Below, piece by piece: positions 56,148 to 63,959 of a DNA stretch of 64,000 nucleotides; positions within the stretch are counted from its first letter, which is position 1; every line of letters begins with the position of its first letter. A program made the position numbers and the translations under genes. Under the pieces are notes generated by a model. The model did no database searches, was not told the origin of the DNA, and saw nothing but the letters and a program-made list of their open reading frames with translations. This DNA comes from Paramylibacter ulvae. Its GTDB lineage: Bacteria; Pseudomonadota; Alphaproteobacteria; Rhodobacterales; Rhodobacteraceae. Location: the NCBI RefSeq assembly GCF_014652655.1, contig NZ_BMZF01000001.1, positions 909,024 to 973,023 of the forward strand. The letters run 5' to 3'.

Positions 56148-57344
56148 TTAGTGGGTCATGATTAGTTTTTCAAGATTGGAATAAGATGTTGAACATTTTT
56201 GTGCCACGACATGCCCGATCTTCTCTACATCTTCGTGTGCTGCGATGCCGTGCATGTAACCTACATCGGCTCCATCACCCAAAACGATGTCACCACGCAA
56301 ATACTTGACCTTTGACCTGTCTATCCCCGCGATTGACCCAGCGGATGTAAACAAATGACGGGTATCGTGTTGGCGCAAGACCTTGGGCGTGCCGAGTGCG
56401 TGCTGATGTGCAATTGGAACGCCTGCCTTGGATTTAGAGGCAAACACCAGATTGTCATGAATGCGGGGCAGGCGTTTAAACGCGGCGGACGCAGGCCGCG
56501 AAAGTGGGAATGTGCGCTTTGTCCCGTTTTTCAATCGAGGTATGGTCAACAGGTTTTGTTCTAGATCGAGATCGGCCCATTCAATGCTGCGAACATTTGA
56601 CGATCTAATGCCAGTGAATAGCATAACCAGCCACGCAGAGCGGGCAGTTACATCTTCGACCTTCATGATGGCGTCGAATGCGGGCCAGCGGCCAGATGGG
56701 TCGAACAACAGTTCTTTTGTTTGTGACGGATAAGCCCGCACCCGAAAAGTGGGGTCGTCGATCACGTCGTCACGGATCAACATCTCATTGCGGTAAATGG
56801 CTGAAATGATGCGGAGCAGTTTGGTTGCCTGAGAGGGGCGGTCTTGCATAGCTTTCATCTGGGCGTTGATCATCGCCCGTGTGATCTGGTCAATTGGCAC
56901 ATCCAGCCATTCCCCGTTTTTTCCAGCGTGGTTCCGCAGCGTCGAAAGGTAGTCATAAACGGTGTTGAGCGTCTTCTCTTTTGTGCGTGGGTCGATACGT
57001 TCGGTAGTATGCCGGAGAAACGCCTGTCTAAGGTTGATCTCCTTGGTTTGGGCAACGACGGGGGCGGGCAGGGCGTGTGTCGCATCAGCGACGCGCTCAG
57101 ACATCGTGTCAGCCGCCTGCGCGGCTACATGCAGGTTCATGGCGGGCCATTTGCCGAGCGTTTTGGATTTGGTTTTTCCGTGTGCAAATTTGACCAAGCG
57201 CCACGTCTTGGTCTTCACGCCTACGTCCAAATAGAGGTTTGGGAAGATGCCTTTGCGTTGATCCGCATAGCGGTTCGTGCCGGACTTTGAAAATGGCAGT
57301 TTGTCGATACTGCCTTCTGTGAACTTGATACGTTGGGTCGCCAT
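56148..57344 (-). CDS. int: Tyrosine-type site-specific integrase
   Basis: A 398-residue recombinase. An N-terminal arm-binding domain (about 1-65), a core-binding helical domain (about 100-200) and a catalytic domain with Arg in TGIRSSNVRSIEW (R247), Lys about 272, HDTR (H326, R329) and a likely nucleophile Tyr about 363 are seen. The second catalytic His or Trp is not clear. Its 5' end lies 128 bp from attR, so it is the integrase that inserted the element into tRNA-Thr. Confidence 0.92.
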   Translation of the reverse strand: MATQRIKFTEGSIDKLPFSKSGTNRYADQRKGIFPNLYLDVGVKTKTWRLVKFAHGKTKSKTLGKWPAMNLHVAAQAADTMSERVADATHALPAPVVAQTKEINLRQAFLRHTTERIDPRTKEKTLNTVYDYLSTLRNHAGKNGEWLDVPIDQITRAMINAQMKAMQDRPSQATKLLRIISAIYRNEMLIRDDVIDDPTFRVRAYPSQTKELLFDPSGRWPAFDAIMKVEDVTARSAWLVMLFTGIRSSNVRSIEWADLDLEQNLLTIPRLKNGTKRTFPLSRPASAAFKRLPRIHDNLVFASKSKAGVPIAHQHALGTPKVLRQHDTRHLFTSAGSIAGIDRSKVKYLRGDIVLGDGADVGYMHGIAAHEDVEKIGHVVAQKCSTSYSNLEKLIMTH

Positions 57345-57356
57345 TGCGGTCTCCGA

Positions 57357-57377
57357 TTTTGCAATTATTTTGCAATT
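57357..57377 (+). repeat. Right paired TTTTGCAATT repeats, candidate integrase arm sites
   Basis: TTTTGCAATT occurs at 57357-57366 and 57368-57377, an 11-bp period, 94 bp inside attR. GTATCAACC follows, matching GTATCCACC after the left pair. Together they would flank the core in the excised circle. Confidence 0.75.
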
Positions 57378-57471
57378 TTCGTATCAACCACCACCGGGTC
57401 TGCTCAACCGAAGTGTCTGTATTTATTAGGTAAAATAGCAATATCTACCGTCAGCGACCCAAGTTGCCCGT

Positions 57472-57517
57472 ATTTGTAATCAGTAGGTCCGCGGTTCGAG
57501 TCCGTGTGGGGGCACCA
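57472..57517 (+). repeat. attR: right copy of 46-bp attachment repeat
   Basis: Identical to the tRNA-Thr 3' part at 45120-45165. The 5' half of a tRNA is missing, so it is not a functional tRNA gene. It could still serve as a target for further insertions. Confidence 0.95.
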
Positions 57518-57897
57518 TTTTTCATTTAAATATCAATGACTTGCAAGATTTTCGTTGCATGGCGAAATTTGCGATTTTGGATTCGGAAGCATATCGGAAG
57601 CAGTGAGATGTTAAAATCTTACTGTTGTTGAAAGGGAACAGAATCGTTTTTTATCTAAATCCAATGTGATTGCCAAATATTCCCGAAGTTGATTCCGTTT
57701 AAGTTGCCACTGACGCTAACATTGGTGAACTGCAAAAATTGTAACGGGGATGCCGTGACCTTGTTATGATATTGGAGAAAGACTGAAACGGGCGGGAAAT
57801 GGACGTTCTCTGCAGAAACTAACAGTTGAATTTTCCTGCAGCTTAGCAGAGATTGGCTCTATTAAAAGCAGATATTTATTGGTATCCGAGGTTATTG
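57518..57897 (+). other. Leader region of the ABC-3C module, with a short open frame of uncertain status
   Basis: About 380 bp without a firm gene. A frame reading IGERLKRAGNGRSLQKL near 57770, ending with TAG at 57907-57909 and overlapping the next start, resembles the first helices of an XRE-type regulator but has no ATG, GTG or TTG start near its beginning. It could be a degraded regulator. GGAGAAAG lies before it. Confidence 0.35.
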
Positions 57898-59001
57898 ATG
57901 AACGTTAGAAGTAAAGTTGAGCTAGCCGACATAGCCATTCCAAGCACCGCCGATACAATGCCAACAGCTGCGCTCATGCTGTCGGGTCCACCTATTGAAC
58001 CTCTAACCCGTCTAATGACCTATGACTCTGGTAAATGGGAAGAGTTCATCAACGAATGGGTGACGTCTTTAGGCACGACATATAAAAGTGTGCAACGTTT
58101 CACCGGTGCCGGAGACAAAGGTGTTGACGTGGCGGCCTTCACCGATAGCAAACAACTTTTGGGTGTCTGGCACAATTATCAATGCAAGCATTATAGTAAG
58201 TCTCTTGGGCCGGCTGACGCTTATCTAGAAATTGGCAAATGTCTTTGGTTTTCATTCAATGAAGAGTTTGATCCACCCAGCCGGTATTTCTTCGTCGCAC
58301 CGCGTGGTGTATCGACAAAGCTTGGGCTTCTTCTCGCGAACAAGAGTAAGCTGAAAGCAGGACTATACAAGGCTTGGGAAAAAACCGTCTCTACAAAGAT
58401 CACGTCCACCCGATCAGTTGAACTGGAAGGTGACTTCAAAGCGTATGTTGAAGCATTCGATTTCACGATATTTGAAGCAGCAGCTCCCCTTAAAATTCTA
58501 GAGCAGCATCGCAAGACGCCCTACTTTATTCAGCGTTTTGGCGGTGGGCTTCCCGCCCGCCCCAAAGTGAATGATCTTCCTGAGACGATTGACCCGCATG
58601 AGGCTGTCTATACGAAGAAGTTGTTTGCCGCCTACTCAGATCATAGCGGCGCAAGCATTCAGACACCCAAAGACTTCACCGGACTTCCGAAGTTGCGGAA
58701 GCATTTTAATCGCTCGCGTGAAGCGTTCTACCACTCTGAGTCATTGCGCGTCTTCGTGCGTGACAAAACCGAACCTGGCACATATGAAAGCCTGCAGGAT
58801 GAAGTGTGTGACGCGGTCGCTGATACATGTGATGGTGATCACAGCGACGGACTCGCCCGTGTCGTTGCGGTTACCGACAAAGCGCAGAATTTGAAACTTG
58901 ATGCGCATCCACTGTCGCCGAGCACTTTTCCACGCGATTTGAAGGGCATCTGTCATCAGCTGGCAAATGACGACCGCTTAGATTGGAGTGATGATGACTG
59001 A
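57898..59001 (+). CDS. ABC-three-component system nuclease-type effector (Mrr-like N-terminus)
   Basis: A 367-residue protein. The N-terminal region has a restriction-endonuclease pattern: WEEFINEWV (Glu about 48), GAGDKGVDVAAF (Asp 77) and YQCKHY (Q95, K97), as in Mrr-type nucleases. The remaining 250 residues match nothing I can name but fit the C-terminal coupling domain of such systems. ATG 57898 has GAGG upstream; the open frame begins earlier with TTG 57853. Overlaps the next gene by 8 bp. Confidence 0.75.
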   Translation: MNVRSKVELADIAIPSTADTMPTAALMLSGPPIEPLTRLMTYDSGKWEEFINEWVTSLGTTYKSVQRFTGAGDKGVDVAAFTDSKQLLGVWHNYQCKHYSKSLGPADAYLEIGKCLWFSFNEEFDPPSRYFFVAPRGVSTKLGLLLANKSKLKAGLYKAWEKTVSTKITSTRSVELEGDFKAYVEAFDFTIFEAAAPLKILEQHRKTPYFIQRFGGGLPARPKVNDLPETIDPHEAVYTKKLFAAYSDHSGASIQTPKDFTGLPKLRKHFNRSREAFYHSESLRVFVRDKTEPGTYESLQDEVCDAVADTCDGDHSDGLARVVAVTDKAQNLKLDAHPLSPSTFPRDLKGICHQLANDDRLDWSDDD

Positions 59002-59488
59002 TCTCAAGCCAATGACATTTAATGGACCGCTTGAGGCCGGAATAAGAGCTGTAGCCGTGTTGGGAAGTGCATATCCCAACAGTTTCGACATTCAAACACT
59101 GACCGCTTACGACTACTTGTTGGTACGCACTTCGGTGCTTGACGGACCCGAAGACCTCCATCCTTCAGCCCCAATCCAAACGCCTGCAACCGAGGTCCGC
59201 AGGAAGATTGTTCAAAACGCGCTGCACATGATGATGACCCGTGATCTTGTCGAACGAGATGTTGGCGCGGAGGGTATTAGCTATCGAGCCGGCGAAGCAG
59301 CTGCGATGTTTCTTGAATCTTTGACAACGCCTTATATTTGCGCGCTAAAAGAGCGGGCCGAATGGCTGACAGACCGTTTGTCCGACTATGATGAAGCGGC
59401 ATTCGACGAGATGATGCGTGAGTTCTTTGATCGCTGGATGGTAGAGTTTCAAGACGTCCAGAAAGTGGGCGAGGACAGCGCGTCATGA
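58994..59488 (+). CDS. ABC-three-component system middle component (MC2-like)
   Basis: A protein of about 164 residues with a winged-helix-like core: QTLTAYDYLLVRTSVLDGP and EVRRKIVQNALHMMMTRDLVER, then GISYRAGEAAAMFLESL. It links the effector nuclease to the ATPase in ABC-3C systems. GTG 58988, ATG 58991 and ATG 58994 are all possible; 58994 has the best distance from GGAG. Overlaps both neighbours. Confidence 0.72.
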   Translation: MTDLKPMTFNGPLEAGIRAVAVLGSAYPNSFDIQTLTAYDYLLVRTSVLDGPEDLHPSAPIQTPATEVRRKIVQNALHMMMTRDLVERDVGAEGISYRAGEAAAMFLESLTTPYICALKERAEWLTDRLSDYDEAAFDEMMREFFDRWMVEFQDVQKVGEDSAS

Positions 59489-61338
59489 TCAACGGTTTTC
59501 AGATCCGTGCTTTGAGTTTCCATGGGGCCAATAAAGACCCCGCTGTTGTGTCTTTTGGACCAGGTCTCAACGTCATTCATGGTGCATCCAATACTGGTAA
59601 ATCATTCGTCGTCGAGGCAATTGATTTTATGCTAGGCGGGAAAGGTCCACTGACGGATATTCCGGAACGTGTTGGCTATGATCGCGTAGTGCTCGCCATC
59701 GAGAATGTATCAACTGGTATGGAATACACGCTTTTGCGCAGCCATGAGGGTGGCGCGTTCAAGCTCTTCGAAGGAATCTATGATCAAGAGCTGCCAGTGG
59801 ACGACGAGGGGGTAACCCTTGCTGACACACATAGCGAAAAGAATGCAGACAACTTGTCCGCATGGCTACTCGAAAAATTGGACATGGCGCACTCCCGCAT
59901 TCGGAAAAACAAAAATAACGAGACCATCAGCCTGAGTTTTCGGAATCTGGCACGACTTGCAATCGTCAACGAAGAAGAAATCATTCAAAAACGCTCGCCG
60001 CTGGCGGATGGGAATTATACCGCGGACACAGCCAACTTTTCCGCATTCAAGTATCTCCTGACAGGTACGGATGACTCTGCGCTAGTTTCTCTTCGTAAAA
60101 CAACACCAGAAGAGACCAGCCGTGAAGCCCAAATCGATCTATTGGACGATCTGATCAAAAACTATCAGCGGCAAGTCAAAGACATCGCCGGCAAGCCCGC
60201 GGATCTTGAAGAGCAAGATGAGAAACTGGGGAGCGCCTTAGAAGTGAAAGCAAGGCAGCTTTCACTGGTTGAAGGTACATTCAAGGACCTTTCTGCAAGG
60301 CGTCGAAACTACTACAAGAGAATTGAAGAAGTAGACAATCGACTAACTGAAATCTCCGCGCTTCTACAGCGCTTTGAACTCCTGGACGAGCATTATGACT
60401 CCGACCTTCAAAGACTCAAGGGGATGGAAGAAGCAGGCTCCCTATTTGTTGTTTTGGGCAAGACCAACTGTCCGATCTGCGGCGCGTCCCCCGATAAACA
60501 ACACGCCGATGAAAGCTGCGATGGGGATATCGAGAGAGTGGTCGCAGCGGCCTCTGCCGAAATCAAGAAAATCCAACACCGCAAAACAGACCTTGTTTCC
60601 ACAATTTCAACGCTAGACAGGGAACAGAGCAATCTTCAGAAGCGTTTGCCGGGAGTAAGGGCTTCGCTTCAGGAAGTTTCAAACGAGATCAATGAAATCG
60701 TAGCTCCAGATTTGAAACGCCAGCGAGCAAGCTACACGGAACTGTCGGACAAAAGGGTCAGTGTGAAAGAGGCGATTAGTCTATATGACTCCTTGGAGGA
60801 CTTCGAGGCGCGCAAAGCAAAGCTAGTTGCAGAAGATTCTGCGGTGTCATCCAGCTCAAATATTGGAACCGAGCTTCCGAAGTCGGTCGTGGATGATTTT
60901 GCAAAGACCTTTGAGGAAACGTTGAATAAATGGCAGTTCCCTAGCGCGGGGAGCGTCTATTTTGATATGAAGTCAAAAGACATGGTCATCGGTGGCAAAG
61001 ACCGTATTGCCTATGGCAAAGGCTTGCGAGCGATCACACAGGCGGCGTTCTCTGTCAGCCTTCTGAGATACTGTAAGAAACATGAAGGCCGTCACCCTGG
61101 CTTCGTTACTCTGGACTCGCCGCTTCTTTCGTACAAAGAACCTGACACGGTTGATGAAGATCTTACTGATAGCGGCCTGAAGGAAGCATTCTATAAAGAC
61201 TTAAACGCTGCACGTGACGACCGACAATTTATTATTATCGAGAATGTTCCGCCTACCGCAGAAATTGCGCGATCTGATCAAACCATCGAATTTACTGGAT
61301 CTAATGAAAGTGGCCGTTTCGGATTGTTTCCCAAATAG
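59485..61338 (+). CDS. SMC-like ABC ATPase of the ABC-three-component system
   Basis: A 617-residue protein. Walker A is GASNTGKS (about 33-40), a long coiled coil (about 210-450) is broken by a CPICG motif (329-333) with another Cys at 345, like the zinc hook of Rad50, and Walker B is FVTLDSPLLS (about 540-549, Asp 544). The D-S-P form is typical of DUF3732-type ATPases in ABC-3C systems. It is the last gene of the module, overlapping the middle component by 4 bp. Confidence 0.83.
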   Translation: MINGFQIRALSFHGANKDPAVVSFGPGLNVIHGASNTGKSFVVEAIDFMLGGKGPLTDIPERVGYDRVVLAIENVSTGMEYTLLRSHEGGAFKLFEGIYDQELPVDDEGVTLADTHSEKNADNLSAWLLEKLDMAHSRIRKNKNNETISLSFRNLARLAIVNEEEIIQKRSPLADGNYTADTANFSAFKYLLTGTDDSALVSLRKTTPEETSREAQIDLLDDLIKNYQRQVKDIAGKPADLEEQDEKLGSALEVKARQLSLVEGTFKDLSARRRNYYKRIEEVDNRLTEISALLQRFELLDEHYDSDLQRLKGMEEAGSLFVVLGKTNCPICGASPDKQHADESCDGDIERVVAAASAEIKKIQHRKTDLVSTISTLDREQSNLQKRLPGVRASLQEVSNEINEIVAPDLKRQRASYTELSDKRVSVKEAISLYDSLEDFEARKAKLVAEDSAVSSSSNIGTELPKSVVDDFAKTFEETLNKWQFPSAGSVYFDMKSKDMVIGGKDRIAYGKGLRAITQAAFSVSLLRYCKKHEGRHPGFVTLDSPLLSYKEPDTVDEDLTDSGLKEAFYKDLNAARDDRQFIIIENVPPTAEIARSDQTIEFTGSNESGRFGLFPK

Positions 61339-61431
61339 CCTGCGCGTCGGCGAGATGAATAGCCGCTATCTGGGCTGCGACCGCAGTAACTACAGGGAAA
61401 AGTAAACGGCAGCTAAGGGCCGTGAGCGTAA

Positions 61432-62832
61432 CTAATTTTCATTCGTAGGCTGGCTTGACTTAGATATAAACGAATACCGTTCTCCAGCTTCCCTTAATTG
61501 CTTCTTAGTTTTCTCAGCATTCGCACCCACCGTTTCTTTCATTTCCTTTGCCAAATCATCAAAGCTTTTTGGCAGCCCCTCAAAATTTGCATCTTTTAAT
61601 GCCGCTAGAGCAATACTTGATCCGAGGATGTTACGAAATATCAAACTAATGTGCTGTTCACGGTGAACCTCTTTCAATGGATTTGGATCAGCACCACTTC
61701 GCATATCAATCAGATCGCGGTTAATTTCTGCGCAGGCGATTTCCCAGAGCAGATGATTGGGCCAGCGGGCGCGGTTTGGGTCGTTGTCTTGCGGTTCTGT
61801 GTAGCGAATGACATTTCCTATTTCGCGACATAGATCGCCAAATTTTTCGAACAGTTGTTCCCAAGTGCGAATGCCCCAGCGATCTTTAAGTAGGTCTTTG
61901 CCTGCGCGAAACTCTGTGCGCCAAATACGTGAATTTTTGTGAATTTTCATGTAATTTCGTAACATTTCTGATGATTTCATAAACTTAAAATTTCTTTTAA
62001 TATCATCATATTTCGTACAATTAGATGGATTTTCATATAAATTTTGATGCCAGATTTGCCACCAATGTGACTTGCCTTTCGCGGCAATCTCAGACGTTTT
62101 GTCGTAAATAATTACTTGTCGATTTCGACTCTGTCCAACGGTCACGGATGTGGTCCGTCCTGACTTTCCGTTCACTGACATATCGTCGACGGTGATATGA
62201 TCGCGCCGACCAGTTGAACTGTGCATCACGAAATTTTCGGGAATTAGAACGAAATTTTTTGCCAGAATATCTATACAAAAATCGACGCGCGAAATGCTGA
62301 CTTGGTGCGGGGCATATCGAATGCCAAGACATTCCATGACATGCTCACAATGTGCCTTTGCCGCATGAACGCCATGCAGCGCCATAAAGAAAGAACCAAA
62401 GGATAAACGAATGCCCCATTTGTCTTTGGCGTTGGGTTTCTTGAAAAACCATGTCGCACCATCTGGGCCGCCGCTGGCAATGTAGCTATATCCATTGCCG
62501 CCATGTGGTTTGAGCAGCATTTCAATGCCATTGTAATTGATCAAAACATCGCGCCGCTCTTTGTCAGCGCGGGTCTTTTCAATTTCAAGATAGGCGTGAA
62601 GTTCTGGCCCAATGTTTGCTTCAATCGCAAGGGCGAGGGTATCAAAGCCTTGGTGTAAAATTGTCATATTTGGAATGTCGGGTGTATTTCCAGAGGGGGG
62701 TGCTACAATCACCCCCCTTACCGAATTATCGGTATCAGTTGGGTGAGATTTGAACGCATAAGTGCCGCTGGCAGGGCAGCTTATGTTTTGGGGCCGAGTC
62801 GGGGCCAAATAAGTTGATTGATTAAGATACAT
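61432..62832 (-). CDS. Replication initiation factor (Rep_trans-like)
   Basis: A 466-residue protein. ISRVDFCIDIL (about 205-215) and the WRTEFRAGKDLLK block (about 320) match replication initiation factors of rolling-circle plasmids and small phages. A Tyr nucleophile is not obvious. ATG 62832 overlaps the end of the upstream small gene by 11 bp; the conserved part may begin later, near MTILHQGFDTL. It suggests this segment can or could replicate as a circle. Confidence 0.72.
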   Translation of the reverse strand: MYLNQSTYLAPTRPQNISCPASGTYAFKSHPTDTDNSVRGVIVAPPSGNTPDIPNMTILHQGFDTLALAIEANIGPELHAYLEIEKTRADKERRDVLINYNGIEMLLKPHGGNGYSYIASGGPDGATWFFKKPNAKDKWGIRLSFGSFFMALHGVHAAKAHCEHVMECLGIRYAPHQVSISRVDFCIDILAKNFVLIPENFVMHSSTGRRDHITVDDMSVNGKSGRTTSVTVGQSRNRQVIIYDKTSEIAAKGKSHWWQIWHQNLYENPSNCTKYDDIKRNFKFMKSSEMLRNYMKIHKNSRIWRTEFRAGKDLLKDRWGIRTWEQLFEKFGDLCREIGNVIRYTEPQDNDPNRARWPNHLLWEIACAEINRDLIDMRSGADPNPLKEVHREQHISLIFRNILGSSIALAALKDANFEGLPKSFDDLAKEMKETVGANAEKTKKQLREAGERYSFISKSSQPTNEN

Positions 62833-63040
62833 TTGATTTTCTCGCGATCCAGTTTTCAGCGCGTTCGGCGCATTTAGCCAAGTTCAAAAGGTCTGCATGG
62901 GAATAGCTTGTGGTGTTTTGCCACTGGCCTTCGCTGTTTTTGTAAGAGCGGGTCATGTCGACAGAATAGAAATTGTCGTTTTCCCAGATTGTCGCGGTGA
63001 TTAGCCCCAGTCGGAACTTGTATATTGGTGTTTTCGTCAT
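62822..63040 (-). CDS. Small conserved protein upstream of the replication gene
   Basis: A 72-residue protein of the type IRLGLIKATIW often found in plasmids and integrated elements: here FRLGLITATIWENDNFYSV, YKNSEGQWQNTTSYSHADLL and a C-terminal helix. AAGGA lies upstream of ATG. It overlaps the Rep-like gene, so the two are cotranscribed. The fold resembles a small single-strand-binding-like beta barrel, but this is a guess. Confidence 0.7.
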   Translation of the reverse strand: MTKTPIYKFRLGLITATIWENDNFYSVDMTRSYKNSEGQWQNTTSYSHADLLNLAKCAERAENWIARKSNVS

Positions 63041-63079
63041 GTGGAATTCCTTTCCATTAAGTTATCGGCAGACATAGAA

Positions 63080-63111
63080 AGGGCGCGAGTTCGCAAGTGA
63101 TCTCGCGCCCT
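63080..63111. other. Perfect 10-bp inverted repeat upstream of the replication operon
   Basis: AGGGCGCGAG and CTCGCGCCCT flank a 12-nt loop. It may be the terminator of the AlpA-like gene on the minus strand (TTTCTATG follows) or a structured origin for the nearby initiator. A weaker hairpin, TTGCGG with CCGCAA, lies at about 63140-63162. Confidence 0.5.
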
Positions 63112-63180
63112 GTTTAGAACCAATCGGCCCCAAAATCCCTTGCGGTGCTGCCAAGCCCGCAAAGGCAAAACTGAATTGGA

Positions 63181-63402
63181 TTAGATTGTCTGTGAAGTGT
63201 TCGACACAGTTCGCGCCGCAACCCAAGCGTCCAGATCGACGCGGCGATAGCGAATAGAGCGGGCCGACACTTTTACAAAGTCAGGCCCGCCACCACGGTG
63301 ACGCCAATTTTGCAAAGCGCGAACAGAGTAGCAAAGAATGGACGCGGCTTCGCGCTCGTTTACCAATGCGGAAACGTCCGAATTTAGTGTATGATGTTGC
63401 AT
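63181..63402 (-). CDS. AlpA/excisionase-like helix-turn-helix protein
   Basis: A 73-residue protein with VNEREAASILCYSVRALQNWRHRGGGPDFV split by the turn, and a RSIRYRRVDLDAW segment, the AlpA pattern. The start at 63402 has GAGG nine bases upstream; the open frame extends seven codons further. It is a second AlpA-like gene distinct from the one in the first element. Confidence 0.85.
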   Translation of the reverse strand: MQHHTLNSDVSALVNEREAASILCYSVRALQNWRHRGGGPDFVKVSARSIRYRRVDLDAWVAARTVSNTSQTI

Positions 63403-63484
63403 GTGTTTTTCCTCATTTATCATGTAGAGGAAAATGCAGCGTTATCCGTTCATAAGCAAAGGTACACTGGAGGGCACAAATGTG

Positions 63485-63871
63485 TCAGCCAATGTCTTTC
63501 CCACGTCGGGCATTCATAACCCGCTTTATTCTTTTCCCAAGTGCTTGGTCGCTTTGGTAAGCTGATTTTGGAAAATAGTGCTCAAACAAGGCCTTAACAA
63601 ACTCGTAAAATTCACCACCATATTGTCCTGATACGCTATTAAAGTGAATCCCATAAGCAGAGGATTGTTCCGACCAAAGACCGAAGCACTCGCGTATAAG
63701 ATTGTTTAGTGGCGTATCCAATTGATATGGACTCGGTGGAGAGACAGTTTTTTGCTTATCCATCCGTTGTTTGCATATGTGCAAAATTTCCGCCAAGTCT
63801 TTATACACCGATAAGTCGTTTTTTGGTTCAGGTACGTTTAGAGATTGGTTTTTAGGTGTCGCCACAACCAA
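63485..63871 (-). CDS. Hypothetical protein of the second accessory segment
   Basis: A protein of up to 128 residues. No known domain. It has a polar N-terminus, a helix DLAEILHICKQRMDKQ, a central YGGEFYEFVKALFEHYF and a basic C-terminus with KRIKRVMNARRG. The start is uncertain, with TTG 63871 and GTG 63865 possible and no clear ribosome site. Possibly an element-specific DNA-binding protein. Confidence 0.55.
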   Translation of the reverse strand: MVVATPKNQSLNVPEPKNDLSVYKDLAEILHICKQRMDKQKTVSPPSPYQLDTPLNNLIRECFGLWSEQSSAYGIHFNSVSGQYGGEFYEFVKALFEHYFPKSAYQSDQALGKRIKRVMNARRGKDIG

Positions 63872-63959
63872 ACGTGTCTAACGTCAGCACCTTTGGGACA
63901 TACCTGAGCATTTGAATAATGGAGGATTTCTGGTTCATCTTAACAATTAGGAGTTAAGC

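Larger units (their letters stand above)
45120..57517. mobile_element. 12.4-kb integrative element in tRNA-Thr(TGT), carrying a methylase/McrBC-like defence cassette
   Basis: The element is bounded by a 46-bp exact direct repeat of the tRNA-Thr 3' end (45120-45165 and 57472-57517). It encodes a tyrosine integrase beside the right end, an AlpA-type regulator and a large primase-helicase, and carries a five-gene cassette as cargo. There are no capsid, terminase or conjugation genes, so it resembles a phage-satellite or P4-like element rather than a full prophage. Codon use in the cargo is visibly less biased to GCG, CGC and TTG than in the chromosome. Confidence 0.93.

Noticed and set aside
57472..57517. 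Second tRNA-Thr gene
   Set aside because: Only the 3' part from the anticodon loop is present; it is an attachment-site duplicate.
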